DNA of 64,000 nt from a virus. A program made the position numbers and the translations under genes. The notes under the pieces are model-generated. The model was given only the letters and a program-made list of their open reading frames with translations, made no database searches and was not told the origin of the DNA. This document shows positions 23,360 through 30,805 of the stretch, piece by piece (position 1 is the stretch's first letter; the number at the start of each line of letters is the position of its first letter). The stretch lies in the IMG/VR virus record IMGVR_UViG_3300031857_000005, positions 186,001-250,000 of that record; one strand, given 5' to 3'.

Positions 23360-24397
23360 ATGCCGATACCTAAAAAAATAAAAAAAACATTACCACTTAC
23401 TCAATCTAAAACTTTATATCCAAGAAGAGAGGAACTTAAAGAAATGATTGAAAGGGATGGTACTTACCTACCAAAGTCGTTACTCCATGCGGATTTGGAT
23501 AGAGGTTTTTTAGATTTTGTACGAGATGAATTAAAATGTGTCGTTGAGGGTAAAACGGTACCAATGGTTGATATACTAATCTCAACTCAAAATTGGAGTC
23601 AGTTTGTTGAAACATGGGATTTCCAAAACATTGATAAAAATGCGGAACCCCCATTTATTACAGTAATTAGAACACCTGAAGTTAAATACGGATCAAATCC
23701 TGCATTAAGATGGAACATTCCAAATAGAAGACAATATTATTATGCTCAAGTACCAACATGGGATGGACAACGACACGGAATGGACATTTATAAAATTCCA
23801 CAACCAGTACCTGTTGATATAAAATATACGGTTGCGATCATTTGTAACAGAATGAGAGAACTAAATAAGTTTAATCAGATTATACTTGAGAAGTTTTCAT
23901 CAAGACAAGCGTATCAAAATATTAAAGGACATTATATTCCAATTGTTAATGATGATATTACTGATGAATCAGTTTTAGATCTTGAGAAAAGAAAAGTTTA
24001 TATTCAGAAGTATTCATTCACTATGTTAGGATTTCTTATTGATGAAGAGGAATTTGAAGTACAACCTGCGGTTACAAGGATATTCCAAATGTTTGAAGTG
24101 GACACTCAAACAAGAAAACGAAAACCAAGAAGAGAAGAACCGGCACCACCTTCATTATATACAACAACATATCCTGACGGAGTCACTGAAACGATACAAA
24201 CTTTTGAGTACACTGCAAACCTATATTTAACCGATACTTATAATGTTGATAATTTTAGTGTGTATATAAATGGTGATTATTATGGTGATACTTTGGAGGA
24301 ATTTCAAATAAATACTAATGACATTTTAACCTTATTAGTGAATAAAATTAATCCATTGGAAGAGAGTAGAATATCATATACTCAAACATTATTATAA
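23360..24397 (+). CDS. Probable neck/tail-completion protein, 345 aa
   Basis: A 345-residue protein. The first 230 residues form a domain with WDFQNIDKNAEPPFITVIRT, VDIKYTVAIICNRMRELNKF and YIQKYSFTMLGFLID, consistent with a tail terminator or connector fold. After a charged hinge (TRKRKPRREEPAPPS) a small C-terminal beta domain follows (about 265-345). It sits directly before the sheath gene, where T4 places gp15 (tail terminator), so an equivalent role is plausible. No strong sequence motif proves this. It ends one base before the convergent small gene at 24398. Confidence 0.5.
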   Translation: MPIPKKIKKTLPLTQSKTLYPRREELKEMIERDGTYLPKSLLHADLDRGFLDFVRDELKCVVEGKTVPMVDILISTQNWSQFVETWDFQNIDKNAEPPFITVIRTPEVKYGSNPALRWNIPNRRQYYYAQVPTWDGQRHGMDIYKIPQPVPVDIKYTVAIICNRMRELNKFNQIILEKFSSRQAYQNIKGHYIPIVNDDITDESVLDLEKRKVYIQKYSFTMLGFLIDEEEFEVQPAVTRIFQMFEVDTQTRKRKPRREEPAPPSLYTTTYPDGVTETIQTFEYTANLYLTDTYNVDNFSVYINGDYYGDTLEEFQINTNDILTLLVNKINPLEESRISYTQTLL

Positions 24398-24559
24398 CTA
24401 CTCCCCGTATATATCCTTTTTTTCTTTACACTTTTCTGTAATTAGATTTTCTAAAAATCTATACATTTTAATTCCGCGCTTATCACAATACTTTTTTAGT
24501 ATATCGTGAACCTCAACAGAAATCTTAAGATTCTTTATTTTTTTAGGTGTTTCTTTCAT
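24398..24559 (-). CDS. Small ribbon-helix-helix-like protein, 53 aa
   Basis: A 53-residue basic protein with LKISVEVHDILKKYCDKRG followed by MYRFLENLITEKCKE. A short strand followed by two helices is the pattern of ribbon-helix-helix DNA-binding proteins. I use the ATG at 24559; an upstream GTG at 24592 would add 11 residues. It is antisense to the surrounding tail genes, abuts the end of the upstream plus-strand gene, and has a minus-strand TATTTATA element 35 bases upstream. A transcriptional regulator is the likely role; target unknown. Confidence 0.6.
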   Translation of the reverse strand: MKETPKKIKNLKISVEVHDILKKYCDKRGIKMYRFLENLITEKCKEKKDIYGE

Positions 24560-24594
24560 AGGTAGAATAAAGGCAGAATAAAATCTCACCAAAG

Positions 24595-24602
24595 TATAAA
24601 TA
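24595..24602 (-). promoter_or_regulatory. TATTTATA element (minus strand)
   Basis: Plus-strand TATAAATA reads TATTTATA on the minus strand, inside the imperfect palindrome AAGTATAAATACTTT. It lies 35 bases upstream of the ATG at 24559. The sheath gene on the other strand has its own copy at 24639. Confidence 0.4.
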
Positions 24603-24638
24603 CTTTATCAGAAGTAAAGTTTTTGCCTAATTCACCAA

Positions 24639-24646
24639 TATTTATA
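24639..24646 (+). promoter_or_regulatory. TATTTATA element before the tail sheath
   Basis: An exact TATTTATA 35 bases before the sheath ATG. The A-rich leader between them (aaaaaataaatctataaac) has no clear Shine-Dalgarno. Confidence 0.5.
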
Positions 24647-24681
24647 TATAAAAAATAAATCTATAAACAAAAAAAAACAAA

Positions 24682-27600
24682 ATGGCAACTAACAGTAAAG
24701 TATTTGTATCACCAGGTGTCTATACTTCAGAAGTTGATTTGAGTTTCGTTGCTCAAAGTGTGGGTGTTACCACATTGGGTATTGCGGGAGAGACTTTAAA
24801 AGGACCTGCATTCGAACCGATATTCATTAGAAACTTCGATGAATTCACGACATACTTCGGTGGTACTTCTCCTGAAAAATTTGTAAATACTCAAATTCCT
24901 AAATATGAAGCAGCATACATCGCAAAGGCGTATTTACAACAATCAAATCAATTATTTGTAACAAGAATCCTTGGATTATCGGGTTATGATGCGGGACCAT
25001 CTTGGTCAGTAGTTACAGTTGCAAATGTTGATCCAACGACTGTTGGGTTTGATTGTGCAAGTGGTGTAACCGTTGATTGTGTTTTTGAATGTACTTCAGC
25101 TAATACTATTGATTTTACGGTACCTTTTAGTGGATGTAACAGTACTGACGGGACAGTTAACTTTTTAAGTGATTTTCCTACAGTAATACAAAGTATGTTA
25201 ACAGAATCATACCAACAATTTGACGGAGGAACCTCATCAATAGATGCTGATATTACAAGTACAATTTTTAGTATTATCTCTTTAGATGATCCAACTACAG
25301 GACAGACAGTAATTGATTATTTTGGTTCTATTGATCCTGATGATTATTCAGGATTTACTAATCCTACTTTTTCTGCGGGAACTCAAAACAATAGATTTGA
25401 TGTACCTTCAGTTGATTTAGCTCAAACTGATTTAACATCACCATTAAATGATTCTTGGTATTACGCTTTATTTGATAATACAGGTAATGGTAATTACACA
25501 GGATTCTCATTTTACTCATATGTAACAGGAGTTACTGCAACTACAACAACAAGTAATTGTGCATCATTCTACGACTATTCAATTAGTGGAACATCCGCAA
25601 GTATAAACTATAATACTAATGTTATTAGTGTTTGTTTACCATCAGGGTTTACAGGTAATTTATCGGCATTAACTCCGACATTCAGTGCGTGTACAACAGG
25701 GGTTAGTGTTAATAGTGTTACACAGGTAAGTAATTCCACAGTGGTAAACTTCTCAGCAGGTACTGTGGAATATGTGTTAACATCGGGAGATGGATCAGTT
25801 ACAACAACTTGGACTGTAAATGTTTATGAATACGATCCTTGTTTAACTTGTCCTGGTTCTAACGGTGGATCACAAAATGTTGGTGAATTTACAACTTGTT
25901 ATTCAGGTAATGTCGTTGGTAAAATTTATCTTTACACAGGTAATTCATTCACTGATTACGATGATTTAGTCGTAACAACATTAAGATCAAGAGGTGTATC
26001 TAATTATACTGATGGAAATAACCCAACTTGGGAAGTGACAGGAATTACTGACGTAACTCTTGATATGACAGGACCTTATTCAGGGGTTTCTAAAAATCCT
26101 TATTTACCATTTGTGGTTAATGTTACCAACTACCAAGGAGATTCATTCTCGTTTGAAACATCAATGAGTATATCAGACGCTAAATATGTAACTAAAGTAT
26201 TTGGTACTAGTAATTTTGGTAAACCTAGAACAACAGTTCCATTAATGGTTGAGGAAAGATTCCAATCATTATTAAATTACGCATATAGAAAAGGTTATAT
26301 TAGAGGATTAAATTCTGAGTTAATTTCACTTGATTCCGCTCAAAGTCAAAGTTCTACATCTATTGGGTGGTACTTAGATAGATATCAATCACCAAGTTCC
26401 CCTTGGGTTGTATCCGAAGTAAGAGGTAGTAAAGTTTATAACTTATTCAAATTCTATACAATTGCTGACGGTAATGATGCAAACACAAGTGTAAAACTTT
26501 CAATTACAGATATTTCATTCGCTAATCAAACATTTACAGTGTTAGTTAGAGATTATTTTGATACAGATTCTGCACCTACAGTTCTTGAGAAATTCACTAA
26601 CTGTTCAATGGATCCAAGTCAAAATAGTTTTATTGCTAAAAAAATTGGTACATTAGATGGTGAATACGAATTGAACTCTAAATATGTTATGGTTGAAATG
26701 AATGAGGATGCTCCTATTGATTCACTACCTTGTGGATTTGAAGGGTTTAACTTCAGAGAGTACTCAGGTGCTAGATCTCCATTCCCAATCTTTAAAACAA
26801 AATACGATTTCCCTGGTGAAGTAATTTATAACCCACCATTTGGTTTACCAACAGGAGGAGATAACGCAACTACAACAGGTGGTGATAATGTTAGAAGAAC
26901 ATATTTGGGTATGTCTAATTTCTGGGGTTACGATCCTGACTTCTTTGAGTATGTTGGTAAAAGAAATCCAATTTCTACTTGCGACATTGAGGGAGGACAG
27001 TGGTCTTACAGAACAAGAGGATTCCACATGGATAAAAACGCAAGTGGTATTACTATCGGAAGTGCGTTCTCAACAAGTGGAACACCAAGATTCTATGTAG
27101 GTGATGCACCGTTTGCTTCAGAACCTATAAATGAAACAAGTCCTTACTACAGATTGTTCTCAAGAAAATTCACTTTGTTTGTACAAGGAGGGTTTGATGG
27201 ATGGGACATATATAGAGAAAGAAGAACAAATAGTGATAGATATGTTTTAGGTAGAATCGGATTCTTAAATGGTTCTTGTCCTACAGATAGATATCCTGAT
27301 GCTAAAGGATGGGGAGCGTTTAAACAAATTTCTATCGGTGACGGTACAAGAACTTGGGCAAATACTGACTACTACGCATATTTGTTGGGTATTAGAACAT
27401 TCTCTAACCCTGAAGCGGTAAACATTAATGTATTCGTAACTCCTGGTATTGATTATGTAAATAATTCAGACTTGGTTGGTGATGCGGTTGAGATGATTGA
27501 GTTTGAGAGAGCTGATTCATTGTATATTACAACAACACCTGACTACGATTTATTATTACCGACAACGACAGGAACTGATGGTTTAATCTATCCTACTGAA

Positions 27601-28254
27601 GCGGTTGATAATTTGGAGACTGCGGGAATTGACTCTAACTATACTTGTACTTACTATCCTTGGGTATTAACTCGTGATACTGTTAATAACACACAAATCT
27701 ATATCCCAGCAACAGCTGAGGTAACTAGAAACTTGGCGTTGACAGATAATATCGCATTCCCTTGGTTCGCCGCGGCGGGTTACACTCGTGGTATTGTTAA
27801 CTCAATCAAAGCTCGTAAGAAGTTGACTCAAGAAGATAGAGACACATTATATGTAGGTAGAATCAACCCAATCGCAACCTTCTCTGATGTTGGTACAGTA
27901 ATTTGGGGTAACAAAACTCTACAAGTTAGAGAGTCAGCACTTGACAGAATCAATGTTAGACGATTGTTACTACAAGCTCGTAAATTGATTTCAGCGGTTT
28001 CTGTGAGATTGTTGTTCGATCAAAACGATGAACAAGTTAGACAAGACTTCTTAAATGCGGTTAACCCTATCTTGGATTCAATCAGAAGAGACAGAGGTTT
28101 ATATGATTTCCGTGTGACAGTTTCAAGTGATACTGCAGACTTAGATAGAAATCAGTTAACAGGTAAGATTTATGTGAAACCTACTCGTTCACTTGAATTT
28201 ATTGATATCACATTCTACATTACCCCAACAGGAGCGTCGTTTGAGAATATCTAA
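24682..28254 (+). CDS. Tail sheath protein (gp18-like, enlarged)
   Basis: A 1190-residue contractile sheath protein. The N-terminus (FVSPGVYTSEVDLSFVAQ, then GIAGETLKGPAFEPIFI and FDEFTTYFGG) and C-terminal region (NIAFPWFAAAGYTRGIV, RINPIATF, GTVIWGNKTLQ, LLFDQNDEQVRQDFLNAV) are typical. T4 gp18 is 659 residues, so about 500 are extra, mostly between residues 110 and 480. Residues 290-385 of the insert resemble a DUF5018/Ig-like module (VISVCLPSGFTGNLSALTPT, then VEYVLTSGDGSVTTTWTVNV), probably exposed on the sheath surface. A TATTTATA element precedes it and a strong terminator follows. Confidence 0.93.
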   Translation: MATNSKVFVSPGVYTSEVDLSFVAQSVGVTTLGIAGETLKGPAFEPIFIRNFDEFTTYFGGTSPEKFVNTQIPKYEAAYIAKAYLQQSNQLFVTRILGLSGYDAGPSWSVVTVANVDPTTVGFDCASGVTVDCVFECTSANTIDFTVPFSGCNSTDGTVNFLSDFPTVIQSMLTESYQQFDGGTSSIDADITSTIFSIISLDDPTTGQTVIDYFGSIDPDDYSGFTNPTFSAGTQNNRFDVPSVDLAQTDLTSPLNDSWYYALFDNTGNGNYTGFSFYSYVTGVTATTTTSNCASFYDYSISGTSASINYNTNVISVCLPSGFTGNLSALTPTFSACTTGVSVNSVTQVSNSTVVNFSAGTVEYVLTSGDGSVTTTWTVNVYEYDPCLTCPGSNGGSQNVGEFTTCYSGNVVGKIYLYTGNSFTDYDDLVVTTLRSRGVSNYTDGNNPTWEVTGITDVTLDMTGPYSGVSKNPYLPFVVNVTNYQGDSFSFETSMSISDAKYVTKVFGTSNFGKPRTTVPLMVEERFQSLLNYAYRKGYIRGLNSELISLDSAQSQSSTSIGWYLDRYQSPSSPWVVSEVRGSKVYNLFKFYTIADGNDANTSVKLSITDISFANQTFTVLVRDYFDTDSAPTVLEKFTNCSMDPSQNSFIAKKIGTLDGEYELNSKYVMVEMNEDAPIDSLPCGFEGFNFREYSGARSPFPIFKTKYDFPGEVIYNPPFGLPTGGDNATTTGGDNVRRTYLGMSNFWGYDPDFFEYVGKRNPISTCDIEGGQWSYRTRGFHMDKNASGITIGSAFSTSGTPRFYVGDAPFASEPINETSPYYRLFSRKFTLFVQGGFDGWDIYRERRTNSDRYVLGRIGFLNGSCPTDRYPDAKGWGAFKQISIGDGTRTWANTDYYAYLLGIRTFSNPEAVNINVFVTPGIDYVNNSDLVGDAVEMIEFERADSLYITTTPDYDLLLPTTTGTDGLIYPTEAVDNLETAGIDSNYTCTYYPWVLTRDTVNNTQIYIPATAEVTRNLALTDNIAFPWFAAAGYTRGIVNSIKARKKLTQEDRDTLYVGRINPIATFSDVGTVIWGNKTLQVRESALDRINVRRLLLQARKLISAVSVRLLFDQNDEQVRQDFLNAVNPILDSIRRDRGLYDFRVTVSSDTADLDRNQLTGKIYVKPTRSLEFIDITFYITPTGASFENI

Positions 28255-28271
28255 TAAAAGAATAATAAAAG

Positions 28272-28299
28272 AAAAGGGAGATAAATTCTCCCTTTTTTT
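28272..28299 (+). terminator. Intrinsic terminator after tail sheath
   Basis: A 9-bp stem AAAAGGGAG / CTCCCTTTT (28272-28280 with 28288-28296), a 7-base loop and a T-run. It is 17 bases after the sheath stop codon, and would separate abundant sheath mRNA from the HAD gene. Confidence 0.85.
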
Positions 28300-28309
28300 A
28301 TTTATTGAA

Positions 28310-28317
28310 TATTTATT
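28310..28317 (+). promoter_or_regulatory. TATTTATT element abutting the HAD gene start
   Basis: TATTTATT ends only 3 bases before the ATG at 28321, directly after the sheath terminator. Use as a promoter would give a leaderless or near-leaderless message. Confidence 0.35.
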
Positions 28318-28320
28318 AAT

Positions 28321-29220
28321 ATGAATTATAGTGTTTTAACAAGACAAATCATCAAAGAGATGGTTAACGAAGTTGAGGAAAAAAAATACGGTGTGAAATA
28401 TTATGCATTTGACTGGGATGATAATCTTATGAAAATGCCAACTCAAATTATTTTAATGAGTGAAGGTGGTGATGAGGTTGGTATGTCAACTGAAGATTTT
28501 GCGGAATATAGAACTGACATTGGAAAAACTCCTTTTGAATATGACGGGGAGACTATTGTTGGTTTTGCTGAAAACCCGTTCAGATTTTTTGGAACTCAAG
28601 GGGATTCAAAGTTTATGAGGGATATTGAAAACGCCCCGTTAGTTAGAGGACCTTGGTCGGATTTTATTGAGGCAATTAATAACGGTTCAGTATTTTCAAT
28701 CATTACCGCAAGAGGACATCACCCAAATACACTTAAAAAAGGTGTGTTAAAATTAATTTTGATGGGTAGAGGTGGACTTGATAAAGAAAAACTTGTGGAG
28801 AGTCTTATTAGATACAGGGAGATTATGGGATTAAAACCAATTAAAGATGAAAATTGGTTAATCAGAGATTATCTTGATAGATGTAAATTTTACCCTGTGA
28901 GTTATGGTGCGGGTTCCGCGACTAATCCTGAAGAAGGTAAAGTTAAAGCAATGGAGGAATTTATTAATTATGTTAAAAGAATGTCAATTAGATTACAGAA
29001 AAAAGAATATCAATTCATAAATGATGTAAGTAATAACTTTGTTCCTAAAATGCCTATGGTAGGTTTTTCAGATGATGATATAAGAAATGTAGAAGTAATG
29101 AAAAAACATTTTGAAAAGAAACCAGATAATATATTAAGAACTTATCATACAAAAGATGATGAAAAAACTATGATGGAGCAACTAGTTAAAAGAACAATAT
29201 TGAAAATTAAATCAAAGTAA
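28321..29220 (+). CDS. HAD-superfamily hydrolase
   Basis: A 299-residue protein. HAD motif I is YAFDWDDNLMKMP (Asp-x-Asp at about 30-32), motif II is FSIITARGHHPN, and a motif IV-like GFSDDDIRNVEVMKKHF lies near residue 240. The family includes phosphatases, often acting on nucleotides, DNA ends or sugars. The first 20 residues (VLTRQIIKEMVNEVEEKK) form a helix ending in Val-Asn-Glu, similar to the N-termini of the genes at 22354 and 45357 and to capsid-targeting peptides. Placement between sheath and tube genes is unusual for an enzyme, and packaging into the virion is possible. Confidence 0.72.
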   Translation: MNYSVLTRQIIKEMVNEVEEKKYGVKYYAFDWDDNLMKMPTQIILMSEGGDEVGMSTEDFAEYRTDIGKTPFEYDGETIVGFAENPFRFFGTQGDSKFMRDIENAPLVRGPWSDFIEAINNGSVFSIITARGHHPNTLKKGVLKLILMGRGGLDKEKLVESLIRYREIMGLKPIKDENWLIRDYLDRCKFYPVSYGAGSATNPEEGKVKAMEEFINYVKRMSIRLQKKEYQFINDVSNNFVPKMPMVGFSDDDIRNVEVMKKHFEKKPDNILRTYHTKDDEKTMMEQLVKRTILKIKSK

Positions 29221-29243
29221 ATAGAAAAAATTTTACAACGATA

Positions 29244-29251
29244 TATTTATA
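29244..29251 (+). promoter_or_regulatory. TATTTATA element before the tail tube
   Basis: An exact TATTTATA 34 bases before the ATG at 29286, within TATTTATAAATA, which also contains the T4-orientation core TATAAATA at 29248-29255. Confidence 0.5.
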
Positions 29252-29285
29252 AATAAAAATAAACAAAAATTTAAAAGAAAAAATT

Positions 29286-29774
29286 ATGGCTGATTTGTTA
29301 ATGAAAATGCCAGTTCCTTACGAACCGAAAAGACAGAACCGATTTATATTAAGATTCCCATCTTCATTGGGTATAAATGAGTGGTTTGTAGAGAGTGCGT
29401 CTAGACCATCTATCAAAATCGGTTCAACTGAGATACAGTTCTTAAATACTTCAACATTCGTTGCAGGTAGATTCAACTGGGATCCAATTACAGTTAAATT
29501 CCGTGACCCTATCGGACCATCTGCATCACAAGCATTAATGGAGTGGGTTCGTTTATGTGCGGAGTCTGTAACAGGTCGTATGGGTTATGCTGCTGGTTAC
29601 AAAAAGAATGTTGACATTGAGATGTTAGATCCAACAGGTGTTGTTGTTGAGAAGTGGATTTTGGAAGGTACATTTATGACTGATGTAAACTTTGGTTCAT
29701 TGTCTTATTCACAAGATGCGTTGGCAGATATTTCGGCAACACTTCGTATGGATCGTTGTATCCTTGTGTACTAA
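29286..29774 (+). CDS. Tail tube protein (gp19-like)
   Basis: A 162-residue tube subunit, close to T4 gp19 in length (163). Family features include the start PVPYEPKRQNRFILRFP, FVESASRPSIKIG, FNWDPITVKFRDP and the end LSYSQDALADISATLRMDRC. It polymerises inside the sheath to form the channel for DNA. It has its own TATTTATA element and a terminator directly downstream, consistent with high late expression. Confidence 0.93.
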   Translation: MADLLMKMPVPYEPKRQNRFILRFPSSLGINEWFVESASRPSIKIGSTEIQFLNTSTFVAGRFNWDPITVKFRDPIGPSASQALMEWVRLCAESVTGRMGYAAGYKKNVDIEMLDPTGVVVEKWILEGTFMTDVNFGSLSYSQDALADISATLRMDRCILVY

Positions 29775-29796
29775 AAATATATTTTATATGAAATAC

Positions 29797-29828
29797 ATCC
29801 CATATGGTTTATTCCGTATGGGATTTTT
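29797..29828 (+). terminator. Intrinsic terminator after tail tube
   Basis: An 8-bp stem ATCCCATA / TATGGGAT (29797-29804 with 29817-29824) with a 12-base loop, followed by TTTTATTT. It lies 23 bases after the tube stop codon. Confidence 0.75.
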
Positions 29829-29873
29829 ATTTACAAAAAATATAAGTAAAGTATCTTTATAATAAAAAAGATT

Positions 29874-30638
29874 ATGGAAAACAATGTTGCACAATATGGA
29901 CAAATGGATTTTAACTTACCACACGATGTGGTTAAATTACCATCAGGAGGAATTTTTTATAAATCTAAAAAGAAGAGTGTTAAAGTTGGTTATTTAACTG
30001 CGTCTGACGAAAACATTTTGTCAAATATTAATCCTAATAAATCAATTAGGGAAAGTATTATTCTACCTTTATTAAGAAATAAAATTTACGAACCTGATTT
30101 AAGACCTGATGAATTATTAGATGGTGATATTGAAGCGTTAATGATATTTTTAAGGAACACTTCATTTGGACCTGAATATAACATATCAATAAAGGATCCT
30201 GCAACAAACAAAGGATTTGAAACAACTATTTTATTAGATGAATTAAACATTAAAAAAACAGATGTTGATCCTGATGAAAATGGGTATGTTACAACAACAT
30301 TACCAAGAAGCGGTAATTCCGTTAAACTTAAATTTTTAAATGTTAGAGATTTAATTGAAATTGAAGAAATTATTGATCAATACCCTGCAGGTAGAATACC
30401 ACCGTCACAAACAATTAGATTGAATAAAATGATTGTTTCCATTGACGGAAATGAAGATAGAAGTCACATTTCTAAGTTTATTGAGTCAATGCCAATTATG
30501 GATTCAAAACATATTAAAAAGTTTGTTTTAGATAATGAACCAAGATTAGACTTAACAAAACAAGTAATAGCCCCGTCAGGAGAAAAGGTAATGGTTAACA
30601 TTGCGTTTGGGGTTGAATTTTTTCGGCCTTTTTTCTGA
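29874..30638 (+). CDS. Tail assembly/baseplate chaperone (gp26-like), frame 0 product
   Basis: A 254-residue protein of the T4_baseplate (gp26) type. The N-terminus has HDVVKLPSGGIFYKSKKKSV and VGYLTASDENILSN, matching the LPSkGxfY and ltxxdE layout. The rest is helical (DLIEIEEIIDQYPAG) with a C-terminal VNIAFGVEFFRPFF. Such proteins help assemble the baseplate hub and tape measure and sit just before the tape measure gene, as here. Near the stop, TTT TTT CGG at 30618-30626 allows a +1 slip into a 50-residue extension, giving a longer second product. See the entry for the extension. Confidence 0.8.
   Translation: MENNVAQYGQMDFNLPHDVVKLPSGGIFYKSKKKSVKVGYLTASDENILSNINPNKSIRESIILPLLRNKIYEPDLRPDELLDGDIEALMIFLRNTSFGPEYNISIKDPATNKGFETTILLDELNIKKTDVDPDENGYVTTTLPRSGNSVKLKFLNVRDLIEIEEIIDQYPAGRIPPSQTIRLNKMIVSIDGNEDRSHISKFIESMPIMDSKHIKKFVLDNEPRLDLTKQVIAPSGEKVMVNIAFGVEFFRPFF
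30621..30626 (+). promoter_or_regulatory. Probable +1 frameshift site (TTT-CGG)
   Basis: In frame 0 the codons are TTT (30621-30623) then CGG (30624-30626). A +1 slip re-pairs tRNA-Phe from UUU to UUC, and the next codon becomes GGC. The slow codon would be CGG, which appears uncommon in these AT-rich genes. A second run, CCT TTT TTC TGA (30627-30638), is an alternative site. The exact site is inferred. Confidence 0.6.
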
Positions 30639-30777
30639 TTACACAAAAATTTTACTTGACGAATATTATATCCTTGCAAAAATTCTGAGAACATCATATT
30701 CAGACTTTCTATCTATGCCAACATATATCCGAAGATATTTAATTAATAAAATTATTGAGGAACATAAAAGTGAATAA
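30625..30777 (+). CDS. +1-frame extension of tail chaperone (frameshift product C-terminus)
   Basis: An open frame of 50 codons in the +1 frame relative to the gp26-like gene, ending TAA at 30775-30777. It encodes GLFSDYTKILLDEYYILAKI and later SMPTYIRRYLINKIIEE. This is the helical, charged make-up of the small second domain of phage tail assembly chaperones (GT-type), where a 'MPTYxRRxLxxxxxEE' ending is common. The frame has no early ATG before the coding-like part, and the next ATG would leave only 20 residues. Translation by frameshift from the upstream gene is therefore the best explanation. It fills what would otherwise be an empty 167-base gap. Confidence 0.7.
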   Translation, partial: GLFSDYTKILLDEYYILAKILRTSYSDFLSMPTYIRRYLINKIIEEHKSE

Positions 30778-30781
30778 TTAA

Positions 30782-30789
30782 TATTTATA
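30782..30789 (+). promoter_or_regulatory. TATTTATA element before the tape measure gene
   Basis: An exact TATTTATA 16 bases before the ATG at 30806, directly after the stop of the frameshift extension. Confidence 0.5.
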
Positions 30790-30805
30790 TAGAAATACAA
30801 TTTAA

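Noticed and set aside
29830-29863. Possible sigma70 promoter (TTTACA ... TATAAT) before the tail chaperone
   Set aside because: The spacer is 22 bases, too long for a normal sigma70 promoter.
30627-30638. A -1 slip at T TTT TTC before the stop
   Set aside because: The -1 frame hits a stop after about 20 codons with non-coding-like sequence; only the +1 (or -2) frame is open and coding-like.
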